Source: Flavobacteriia bacterium | GTDB lineage: Bacteria > Bacteroidota > Bacteroidia > Flavobacteriales_D > Crocinitomicaceae | Reading direction: 5' to 3' | DNA: 64,000 nucleotides | NCBI GenBank assembly: GCA_947462925.1 | Contig: CANHQP010000003.1 | Coordinates: 1-64,000 of the forward strand | Shown here: one piece after another, positions 17,646 to 24,448 of the stretch | Position numbering within the stretch: the stretch's first letter is position 1 | How the letters are laid out: every line of letters starts with the position of its first letter | Position numbers and translations under genes: made by a program | The notes under the pieces: model-generated | Databases searched by the model: none | The model's input: the letters and a program-made list of their open reading frames with translations, nothing else | Told to the model about the DNA's origin: nothing

Positions 17646-19389
17646 TGAAACTTGCCAATTTGATGATTTCATAATCCACTTGTTTCAAAATAAAACAAGC
17701 TTTGTTTTCTTGACCATTTCCGGAACCTGTTGATGTCAATTTTATGTCATTCATCACACCTGCTTTTGGTTTCCCTTCCATCAACAAAGATTGGATAAAG
17801 TAAAAAGTGATGTCAAATCCTTGTGCGCCCCATTTAGATAAATCAGAATTGTATTCTCTTCTAAATGATCTCATCAGATTTTTCGTCTCCTCGTAGGTAT
17901 AATTGAAATCGTTTGAAGATGCGAAATGAAATTGGTATTTATTTTTGTAAAATCCTTTGATATCATCAAAATTGACCCATTCTTTCATGCCATAAAATGC
18001 GATCGTTCCAGTACCAGCTTTAGACGCAACTTTGTTCAAAGCATTGATGAATTTAGTTGCCACAATTTTATCTCTGGAAGGAACGATAAAAATCGTATTT
18101 CCTCCTTTTCTGATGTGCGTGCCCAAATCCAACATGTCGATTTCAATCAATTTCTGTTTAGAACTTGCTGCGCTCAAGGTCATGAATTTCTTTCTGAAAG
18201 CTTGGTAAAGTTCATCGTCTTTTGCGCCAGTCTTCACCAAAACAATCTGATCTCTTGAATTATTTTCCACAATGTATTTGGCGATTCCTTGCATCAAAGT
18301 AATATCAGAAGTTACCGCATCAATCGCATATTGATTGTTTTTCAAAATCTCTGTTTGCGCAGTAACGGGTGAAATCATGCGAACTTTGTTGACATTACAC
18401 CATCTTGCAACGATGTCCAAATTTTTCCCCATCAAAGGTCCAATGATTAAATCAACATCTTTGAACTCTTTTTGATTCAACATCGATTTCATTTTTGCTG
18501 TGTCAACGCCGACATCCAGAATTTGAACATTTGCATTCAGTCCTAATCGTTCCAAAGAATCCAAGGCAACTTGCGCGCCCATCAAAAATTCGGTAGCAAT
18601 ACTTGTAATTCCATCTGGGTTTTTATCCAAACTAAAAGGCAACAAAATCAGAATATTGTATTCGTTTTTTGTTTTAAAAATCAATTCTTCGTCTACTTTT
18701 TTGTCGATTACTTTTTCAACTTGGCGAATTTCAACTTTCGAAATTTTTTCCTTTTTGATTGGAATTCTCAAGGTTTCTCCCGCCTTGATTTTGGTACTTT
18801 TCAGTCCATTCACCTTCTGAATTTCTTCAATTGAAACCATGAATCGTTTTGAAATGCTAGACATTGTTTCGTGATCTAAGACTGTGTGAACAATCGTTGT
18901 GTCATAAAAAACAATTTTCGGTTCAGCTTTTGGCGCTTTCGGAGGTTTGTTTCCTGCTTTTCCTTCTGGAATAATTAACGTTTGTCCGATAGAAATTCCA
19001 TTTTCAATTCCCGGATTTGCTTCGACCATTTCTTCCATCGAAACATTAAACTTTCGTGAAATTCCGTATAATGTTTCAGACTTTTCAACGACGTGTGTTT
19101 TGTCATTGGATGAAACAGGCTTAATAATTACTGGGGTTTCTGCAGAGGCAACTGCAGGAATCAATAATTTTTGTCCTTCTTTCAAACCGGCAGAAAGTTC
19201 TGGATTTGTAGCCACAATTTCTTCCGCAGTAATTTTATATAATTTGGTCAAACCATACAAGGTATTTCCTGCTTGCACGAAATGAACGTAATATTTTTTT
19301 CCATCCTTCCACTCCACTTCTGCGCCTTCTGGCTGCGCAAACAATTGAAATGCAAGCAATACAAACAATAAACCTAAAATATTCTTCAT
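17638..19389 (-). CDS. LysM / type 1 periplasmic-binding-protein fusion
   Basis: 583 residues. The signal peptide (FVLLAFQLFAQ) is followed by three LysM domains at about 34-79, 99-141 and 168-210. A Lys/Glu linker leads to a C-terminal domain (about 245-560) resembling type 1 periplasmic ligand-binding proteins of amino-acid ABC transporters (NILILLPFSLDKNPDG, DLIIGPLMGKN, RMISPVTAQTEIL). LysM domains bind peptidoglycan, so the binding domain is presumably tethered to the wall. No ABC transporter genes are adjacent, so ligand transport is not implied. A lytic-enzyme regulator role like that of LpoA, which also has this fold, is possible. Known in Bacteroidota as a LysM-domain protein of unknown function. 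Confidence 0.85.
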   Translation of the reverse strand: MKNILGLLFVLLAFQLFAQPEGAEVEWKDGKKYYVHFVQAGNTLYGLTKLYKITAEEIVATNPELSAGLKEGQKLLIPAVASAETPVIIKPVSSNDKTHVVEKSETLYGISRKFNVSMEEMVEANPGIENGISIGQTLIIPEGKAGNKPPKAPKAEPKIVFYDTTIVHTVLDHETMSSISKRFMVSIEEIQKVNGLKSTKIKAGETLRIPIKKEKISKVEIRQVEKVIDKKVDEELIFKTKNEYNILILLPFSLDKNPDGITSIATEFLMGAQVALDSLERLGLNANVQILDVGVDTAKMKSMLNQKEFKDVDLIIGPLMGKNLDIVARWCNVNKVRMISPVTAQTEILKNNQYAIDAVTSDITLMQGIAKYIVENNSRDQIVLVKTGAKDDELYQAFRKKFMTLSAASSKQKLIEIDMLDLGTHIRKGGNTIFIVPSRDKIVATKFINALNKVASKAGTGTIAFYGMKEWVNFDDIKGFYKNKYQFHFASSNDFNYTYEETKNLMRSFRREYNSDLSKWGAQGFDITFYFIQSLLMEGKPKAGVMNDIKLTSTGSGNGQENKACFILKQVDYEIIKLASFND

Positions 19390-19477
19390 AATTTGAAATT
19401 AAGCAATAATTTAATTCAATGAATAACGCATCCATTTTGAAAAACGTGAATTTTGTTCTTCAAAAAATCTGCCAATG

Positions 19478-21010
19478 TTATTCCCACTCGATTGTTGCAG
19501 GTGGTTTTGAGCTGATATCGTAAGTCACACGATTGATTCCTTTCACCTGATTGATGATTCTATTTGAAATTTTCGCCAAGAATTCATACGGCAAATGACA
19601 CCAATCGGCAGTCATTCCGTCAGTGGAAGAAACTGCTCTCAAAGCTACTGCATTTTCATACGTACGTTCGTCGCCCATCACACCAACAGATTGCACAGGA
19701 AGGAAAATCGCGCCCGCTTGCCAAACATCGTTGTATAAACCATCTTCTTTCAAACCGTTGATAAAAATGCTGTCCACTTCTTGCAAAATGCGCACTTTTT
19801 CAGCCGTCACTTCACCCAAAATTCTGATTCCCAATCCTGGACCAGGGAAAGGATGTCTTTCCAAAATATTCGGTGAAATATGCAAAGATTTTCCTACGCG
19901 GCGAACCTCATCTTTGAACAACAAACGCAAAGGTTCAACCACTTTCAACTTCATGTAATCCGGCAAACCGCCTACATTGTGGTGAGATTTGATGGTTTGC
20001 GAAGGTCCACCGTTAACAGAAACAGATTCAATCACATCTGGATAAATCGTTCCTTGTCCCAACCATTTGGCATCTTCTACCAATTTTGATTCTTCGTCAA
20101 AAACATCGATAAACACTTTTCCGATGGCTTTTCTCTTCAATTCAGGATCTGTCAAACCTTCCAAAGCAGCATAGAACTTTTGAGAAGCATCTACTCCTTT
20201 CACGTTCAAGCCCATTCCTTGGTAAGAAGCTAACACCGAGGCGAATTCATCTTTGCGCAACAATCCGTTGTCCACAAAAATGCAATGTAAATTGGCACCA
20301 ATCGCTTTGTGCACCAAAACCGCAGCAACGGAAGAATCAACGCCACCCGACAAACCTAAAATCACTTTGTCGTTTCCTATTTGCGCTTTCAAGTCAGCGA
20401 CTGTCGAATCAACGAATGAGTCTGGCGTCCAACTTTGGTCGCATTTACAAATATCTACAATGAAATTTTTCAATAAAATACCGCCTTCTAGCGAGTGATA
20501 AACTTCTGGATGAAACTGAATTCCATACGTTTGTTCGCCTTGAATGTGGTAACCCGCAATCGCTACATCGCTTGTACTTGCGATGATTTCATAGTTTGCA
20601 GGGATTTTTTTGATCGTGTCACCGTGCGACATCCAAACTTGAGAACCAACGGTCATTCCTTTGGTCAATTCGTGTGCAGAATCAACACTTGAAAGATTGG
20701 CTCTTCCGTATTCTCTGATGGTTGAAGGCAAGACTTCGCCACCGTAATTATTCGCCAAATATTGCGCACCGAAACAAACGCCGAGTAAGGGCAATTTGCC
20801 TTTGATTTCAGATAAATCTGGTGTTGGCGCCTGCGGATCTCTGGTTGAAAAAGGACTTCCTGACAGGATTACTCCTTTGATGTTTGGATTCAAGGTTGGA
20901 ATTTTGTTCCAAGGATGAATTTCACAATATACATTTAATTCTCTTACTCGTCTCGCAATCAACTGTGTGTATTGCGATCCAAAATCCAGTATCAATATCA
21001 TTTCTTGCAT
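19478..21010 (-). CDS. guaA: GMP synthase (glutamine-hydrolysing)
   Basis: Last step of GMP synthesis: amination of XMP with ATP and glutamine. 510 residues. The N-terminal class I glutamine amidotransferase has the nucleophile in GVCFGAQY and the His-Glu pair in [11 protein letters not shown]. The ATP-pyrophosphatase domain has [13 protein letters not shown], and the C-terminal dimerisation domain ends with IEWE. All catalytic motifs are intact. A -7 box ends only 4 nt before the ATG, suggesting an almost leaderless transcript. It is not preceded by guaB here. Confidence 0.97.
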   Translation of the reverse strand: MQEMILILDFGSQYTQLIARRVRELNVYCEIHPWNKIPTLNPNIKGVILSGSPFSTRDPQAPTPDLSEIKGKLPLLGVCFGAQYLANNYGGEVLPSTIREYGRANLSSVDSAHELTKGMTVGSQVWMSHGDTIKKIPANYEIIASTSDVAIAGYHIQGEQTYGIQFHPEVYHSLEGGILLKNFIVDICKCDQSWTPDSFVDSTVADLKAQIGNDKVILGLSGGVDSSVAAVLVHKAIGANLHCIFVDNGLLRKDEFASVLASYQGMGLNVKGVDASQKFYAALEGLTDPELKRKAIGKVFIDVFDEESKLVEDAKWLGQGTIYPDVIESVSVNGGPSQTIKSHHNVGGLPDYMKLKVVEPLRLLFKDEVRRVGKSLHISPNILERHPFPGPGLGIRILGEVTAEKVRILQEVDSIFINGLKEDGLYNDVWQAGAIFLPVQSVGVMGDERTYENAVALRAVSSTDGMTADWCHLPYEFLAKISNRIINQVKGINRVTYDISSKPPATIEWE

Positions 21011-21014
21011 CTTG

Positions 21015-21022
21015 CAAAGATA
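21015..21022 (-). promoter_or_regulatory. -7 promoter box of guaA
   Basis: TATCTTTG on the minus strand, a full match to TAnnTTTG, 4 nt from the guaA start codon. Confidence 0.55.
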
Positions 21023-21130
21023 AACGGATTCTGCGAAATGATTTTTTGATTTGGGATTTATTTAATAACAAAAATTGTTGAAAAACGATTGGAAAGGTAA
21101 GTTTTGCGGAAAATTTAAGTGTTTTTTTTG

Positions 21131-21138
21131 TAACTTTG
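21131..21138 (+). promoter_or_regulatory. -7 promoter box of toxin-antitoxin operon
   Basis: TAACTTTG matches TAnnTTTG, 27 nt upstream of the antitoxin ATG. An AAAGGAAA purine stretch between them could serve as a weak ribosome-binding site. Confidence 0.5.
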
Positions 21139-21165
21139 TTTTAAAGGAAATCAAAAGTAAATATT

Positions 21166-21390
21166 ATGGCAACAATCACTCTTAAAATAAATGAGCGAAG
21201 TAAGGCTGGAAAAATGGTCAAAGATTTATTGGAACTGATTGCAGACAAGCCAGGTGTTGAAATTATTGAAGCAAAAAGCCATTATAATCCGGAGTTTATT
21301 AAGAAAATTAAAAAATCTGAACAACAAATTAAAGAAGGAAAGGTGAAAATCTTAAACACCGATGATATATGGGGAAGTTTAGGGTTATAG
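21166..21390 (+). CDS. Putative antitoxin of YoeB-type module
   Basis: 74 residues. The N-terminus (ATITLKINERSKAGKMVKDL) looks like a short DNA-binding or dimerisation strand plus helix. The C-terminus is charged and helical (KKIKKSEQQIKEGKVKIL), typical of the toxin-neutralising tail of a type II antitoxin. I do not recognise a named antitoxin family. The assignment rests on size and on the 22-nt overlap with a YoeB-like toxin gene. Antitoxins of this arrangement usually repress their own promoter together with the toxin. Confidence 0.75.
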   Translation: MATITLKINERSKAGKMVKDLLELIADKPGVEIIEAKSHYNPEFIKKIKKSEQQIKEGKVKILNTDDIWGSLGL

Positions 21391-21650
21391 TTGCTGAAAA
21401 TGCTATTTTAGACATTCAAAAACACCTAAAATCAGGCAATAAAGCTACAATTAAGAAAATTGAAACCATTTTACGTGAACTTGAGATACACCCGACTTTT
21501 GGTACTGGCCAGCCTGAAAGATTAAAATACGATTATTCGGGAAAGTGGTCAAGACGAATCAATCAAAAAGACAGACTTATCTATTCAATTAATGACCAAA
21601 CGGTTACAGTCGAAGTGCTTTCAGCAATGGGGCATTATAACGATAAATAA
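21369..21650 (+). CDS. Txe/YoeB-family mRNA interferase toxin
   Basis: 93 residues of the RelE/ParE superfamily, closest to YoeB/Txe. Hallmarks are HPTFGTGQPERLKYDYSGKWS and SRRINQKDRLIYSI, and a C-terminal AMGHYNDK corresponding to the conserved C-terminal His-Tyr of YoeB, which cleaves mRNA on the ribosome. The ATG at 21369 lies inside the antitoxin gene. A structured hairpin at 21708 may end the transcript. The pair is compact and sits between guaA and fabI, away from any mobile-element marker. Confidence 0.88.
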   Translation: MGKFRVIVAENAILDIQKHLKSGNKATIKKIETILRELEIHPTFGTGQPERLKYDYSGKWSRRINQKDRLIYSINDQTVTVEVLSAMGHYNDK

Positions 21651-21707
21651 ATGATTCTTTTATTTAATCGAAAAGTTTGATAGAATTGAAACTTATTCAA
21701 ATCAAAA

Positions 21708-21733
21708 AAGAGTTACTCAAAAAAGTAACTCTT
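21708..21733. terminator. Hairpin of repeat copy 1, bidirectional terminator candidate
   Basis: Perfect 10-bp stem (AAGAGTTACT / AGTAACTCTT), 6-nt loop, flanked by A-rich DNA on the left. It gives a T run on the minus strand. It lies 58 nt beyond the toxin stop. Confidence 0.6.
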
Positions 21734-21847
21734 CTCTTGAAGTGTATCCCGGAACAGTGCCTGGGGATATCTTAAATATCTTTCGAACCATTGTTCTGTA
21801 AGGCATATATACAAAAACATTTGAAAATACACTTCTTAAAATGGAAA

Positions 21848-21871
21848 AAGAGCTACTGAAAAGTAACTCTT
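21848..21871 (-). terminator. Hairpin of repeat copy 2
   Basis: Ten-position stem AAGAGCTACT / AGTAACTCTT with one C/A mismatch and a GAAA loop, followed on the minus strand by TTTTT. About 75 nt upstream on the minus strand (21952-21945) is TACATTTG, a match to the -7 consensus, so this copy could encode a short RNA of about 75-90 nt. Confidence 0.45.
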
Positions 21872-22062
21872 TAACGGCGGTATAGGGACACCCCGAAGGG
21901 ATACCCAAAATCTTAAATGTCTTTTAAACCATTGTTTAATAGGGCAAATGTACAAAAAATAATGACTATAATCAGCAAGGAGCTGCTATCAATAGCAACT
22001 CCCCCCTTGTGTATCGGATTGGCAGAACCGTTCCAAACTTTTAAATGTCTTTTAAACTATGC

Positions 22063-22878
22063 TTATTCTTCGCCCATTTTAGCTAGAATTTCACTGCTTA
22101 CACCTGTTGATGAGTAACCTCCGTCGTGAAAAAGGTTTTGCATGGTTACCATTCTCGTCAAATCAGAGAAAAGTGTTACGCAATAGTTTGCGCAATCTTC
22201 TGCTGAAGCGTTTCCAAGTGGCGCGATTGAATCTGCGAAATCATAGAAATCACCAAAACCTTTGATTCCTGTTCCTGCAGTTGTTTTAGTTGGAGATTGA
22301 GAAACCGTATTGATACGTACTTTTTTCTCCACACCATAATGGTAACCAAAACTTCTTGCAATCGATTCCAACATCGCTTTGATGTCAGCCATATCTGTGT
22401 AAAAAGGATACGTTCTTTGTGCTGCCATGTATGTTAAAGCAACAACACTTCCCCACTCGCTAATTGCGTCCATTTTTTTGGCAACAGCCAACATTTTATG
22501 CAAAGACATTGCAGAAACATCGATTCCTTTTGAGAAGTAATCGTAGTTAGATTCAGTATATGGGATGTTTTTTCTAATGTTGACACTCATTCCGATTGAG
22601 TGCAATACAAAATCAATTTTACCGCCCAAAACCTCTTGCGCTTCAGTAAAAAGTTTTGTCAAATCTTCGATACTTGTTGCATCTGCAGGAATGATTTTTG
22701 AATTTGTTTTTTCAGCCAACGCATTGATTTCTCCCATACGCATTGCGATTGGAGCGTTCGTCAAAACAAATACTGCACCTTGTTCGTGTGCTTTTTCAGC
22801 TACTTTCCAAGCAATTGAATTTTCATCCAACGCACCAGTAATAATTCCTCTTTTTCCTTTTAATAAATCGTTTGCCAT
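22063..22878 (-). CDS. fabI: Enoyl-[acyl-carrier-protein] reductase (NADH), FabI
   Basis: Catalyses the last reduction of each fatty-acid elongation cycle. 271 residues of the short-chain dehydrogenase fold. GIITGALDENSIAWKVAEK is the FabI-type nucleotide-binding start, HSIGMS is conserved, and the catalytic arrangement YPFYTDMADIK gives the Tyr-x6-Lys pair of FabI. NTVSQSPTKTTAGTGI is the substrate-binding loop region. It is a single-gene unit: a -7 box lies 16 nt upstream of the ATG, and the stop codon lies inside the last copy of the triplicated structured element. Confidence 0.95.
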   Translation of the reverse strand: MANDLLKGKRGIITGALDENSIAWKVAEKAHEQGAVFVLTNAPIAMRMGEINALAEKTNSKIIPADATSIEDLTKLFTEAQEVLGGKIDFVLHSIGMSVNIRKNIPYTESNYDYFSKGIDVSAMSLHKMLAVAKKMDAISEWGSVVALTYMAAQRTYPFYTDMADIKAMLESIARSFGYHYGVEKKVRINTVSQSPTKTTAGTGIKGFGDFYDFADSIAPLGNASAEDCANYCVTLFSDLTRMVTMQNLFHDGGYSSTGVSSEILAKMGEE

Positions 22879-22894
22879 AATCTTTAGCTTTCGA

Positions 22895-22902
22895 CAAAGG
22901 TA
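22895..22902 (-). promoter_or_regulatory. -7 promoter box of fabI
   Basis: TACCTTTG on the minus strand, a full match to TAnnTTTG, 16 nt upstream of the fabI ATG. Confidence 0.5.
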
Positions 22903-22952
22903 AATAAAAAAGGAAATTATATGATTTTAACTTGTAAAAAGCTTTGAACTAA

Positions 22953-23720
22953 TCAATCCAAAGAGAAAGTTAATCCATCAAATGCAGGAAAAACGTTGGT
23001 TGGCAACATTTTTTCGATTTCATCATGCGTGCCGAAAAGATGTGAAATATGCGTCAAATAGGCTTTTTCAGGTTGCACGTCTGCAATGAATTCTAATGCT
23101 TCTTCCAAATTGAAATGCGAAATATGTGGTGATCGATGCAGCGCATTCACAATCAAAATTTTTGAACCACGCACTTTATCTCGTTCTTCTTTTGAGATGG
23201 TTTTGGCATCTGTGATATAGGTAAAATCACCAATTCTAAATCCAAAAACAGGCATTTTGTAGTGCATTACTTGTATAGGTAGAACTGAGACTCCGTTGTT
23301 CAAATGAAATTCTTCATTCTGAATGATGTTTAAATTCAAGCTTGGAATTCCTGGATATTTCTCACCGGAAAAAACGTAATGAAACTCTCGTTTTAGCGCA
23401 ATTTCGACCGCGTTGTTGCAAAAAATCTCCATGTCACGAGATTCTCTATAATTGAAAGCACGCACATCGTCTAAACCAGCAATGTGGTCTTTGTGTTCAT
23501 GAGTAAATATGACTGCTCGCAAAGATTTTACCTCCGCACGCAACATTTGTTGCCTGAAATCTGGTCCAGCGTCAATTACAAAATTTTCTCCACCTACTTC
23601 TATTAGAATCGAGCTTCGCAAACGATTATCCTTTGCGTCTGCGGAACTGCAAACATAGCAATCACATGCAATCACAGGAACACCTTGGGAAGTACCGGAA
23701 CCGAGAATTGTAATTTTCAC
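22953..23720 (-). CDS. MBL-fold metallo-hydrolase (PhnP/RNase Z-like)
   Basis: 255 residues. The N-terminus ITILGSGTSQGVP with a following CDCYVCSSAD cysteine cluster, the metal site THEHKDHIAGLDD (HxHxDH), a later ITDAKTI aspartate and a C-terminal HISHLFGTHDE place it in the PhnP-like group of metallo-beta-lactamase-fold phosphodiesterases. Enzymes of this group hydrolyse cyclic or mononucleotide phosphodiesters; the true substrate here is unknown. The CxC...C cysteines are the extra zinc-binding group found in PhnP. It lies 10 nt downstream of the DUF423 gene in the same orientation. Confidence 0.88.
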   Translation of the reverse strand: MKITILGSGTSQGVPVIACDCYVCSSADAKDNRLRSSILIEVGGENFVIDAGPDFRQQMLRAEVKSLRAVIFTHEHKDHIAGLDDVRAFNYRESRDMEIFCNNAVEIALKREFHYVFSGEKYPGIPSLNLNIIQNEEFHLNNGVSVLPIQVMHYKMPVFGFRIGDFTYITDAKTISKEERDKVRGSKILIVNALHRSPHISHFNLEEALEFIADVQPEKAYLTHISHLFGTHDEIEKMLPTNVFPAFDGLTFSLD

Positions 23721-23730
23721 TTTCGTTGAA

Positions 23731-24132
23731 TTAATTTTTTACTTGAATTTTCAAGATCTTGATTAAAATCAAAGACCAACCAACAATCATTAAGAGACCT
23801 CCAATTGGAGTAATTGGTCCCAAAACTTTACCTAAAGAATCTCCTTTGAGCAAAAAGGTCAAGCCATAAATTGAACAAGAGAAACAAATGATTCCTAGCA
23901 AAATAAAAACCACCGCATTTTTGATTGAAAAGTTCAACTGTGGTTTCAAAGCCGCTAAAGTCAAAAGTCCTAGCGCGTTGAGCATTTGATATCTAACGCC
24001 TACTTCGAACGAAGCTATTTTTTCAGCACTAACCAAATCTTTCAGTCCATGAGCACCGAATGCACCTAAAATGATTCCTGCAATGAGCAGGATTAATGCG
24101 ATGATGAGGGTGTTTTTTGTTTGCTTTTCCAA
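23731..24132 (-). CDS. DUF423 family small integral membrane protein
   Basis: 133 residues with four predicted membrane segments and the family landmarks GAFGAHGLKD near residue 25 and VRYQMLNALGLL around residue 50, ending in a last hydrophobic segment with GGLLMIVGW. DUF423 proteins (for example YgdD in E. coli) are conserved inner-membrane proteins of unknown function. Probably co-transcribed with the MBL hydrolase gene downstream. Confidence 0.85.
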   Translation of the reverse strand: MEKQTKNTLIIALILLIAGIILGAFGAHGLKDLVSAEKIASFEVGVRYQMLNALGLLTLAALKPQLNFSIKNAVVFILLGIICFSCSIYGLTFLLKGDSLGKVLGPITPIGGLLMIVGWSLILIKILKIQVKN

Positions 24133-24400
24133 GGTTGTTATTAATTAATTGTTTTACTATTATTGTTAACATTTGTATTACCGCCAATCTTCAATTATCG
24201 GAGGTTTTTGCCCCCCTTTTTCACGATGGACTGCGTCCATCGCTACCCATATTTGATGCCTAACGGCACCATCTTTAGTAGTTCAAGCAAGATTAAATTG
24301 TCCTCCCCCTTACTCCCCCTCCAAAGGGGGAAAATAAAATACTTTAAACTAATTCGCATTTCAAAAGTAATTCATTTATATCAAATCCAATTCAAAAAAA
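24133..24400. repeat. Intergenic cluster of palindromes, likely dispersed repeat
   Basis: No gene in this ~270-bp stretch. It holds three separate inverted repeats: GATGGAC-TGC-GTCCATC (24225-24241), TGCC-TAAC-GGCA (24257-24268) and CCCCCT-CCAA-AGGGGG (24315-24330), with further C-rich tracts. Their base composition is clearly GC-richer than the surroundings. Such C-rich and palindromic blocks look like multicopy intergenic repeats seen in many Bacteroidota genomes; that is an inference. An 81-codon plus-strand frame over the region is low-complexity and unconvincing. Confidence 0.5.
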
Positions 24401-24426
24401 ACGGCTAATAGAAATCTACTAGCCGT
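24401..24426 (-). terminator. Intrinsic terminator after DUF4476 gene
   Basis: Seven-bp stem ACGGCTA / TAGCCGT with a 12-nt loop. A long A run precedes it, which is a T run on the minus strand. Confidence 0.75.
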
Positions 24427-24448
24427 CCTTCAAAATATTAATTTCTAC

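Larger units (their letters stand above)
21704..22075. repeat. Three degenerate tandem copies of a ~120-bp structured element
   Basis: Copies lie at about 21704-21835, 21838-21960 and 21976-22075. Each contains a hairpin (21708-21733, 21848-21871, 21979-22002) and, 40-60 bp further on the plus strand, a conserved core close to CTTAAATGTCTTTTAAACCATTG (quoted here as CTTAAATGTC then TTTTAAACCATTG). Copies 2 and 3 share the same C/A mismatch in the stem, and an A-T pair in copy 2 is a G-C pair in copy 3. That covariation suggests RNA structure is being kept. On the minus strand, hairpins 2 and 1 are followed by T runs, so they would work as terminators. Copy 3 is fused to the 3' end of fabI. 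The region otherwise holds no gene. Confidence 0.65.

Noticed and set aside
21717-21908. 63-codon minus-strand frame in the fabI-distal repeat region
   Set aside because: It spans the hairpins and variable parts of two copies of the structured repeat and has no homologous frame in the third copy. The conserved feature is the RNA-like stem, not a protein.
24163-24408. 81-codon plus-strand frame in the palindrome cluster
   Set aside because: It translates the C-rich and palindromic repeats into low-complexity sequence, has no promoter box or ribosome-binding site, and ends at a terminator.
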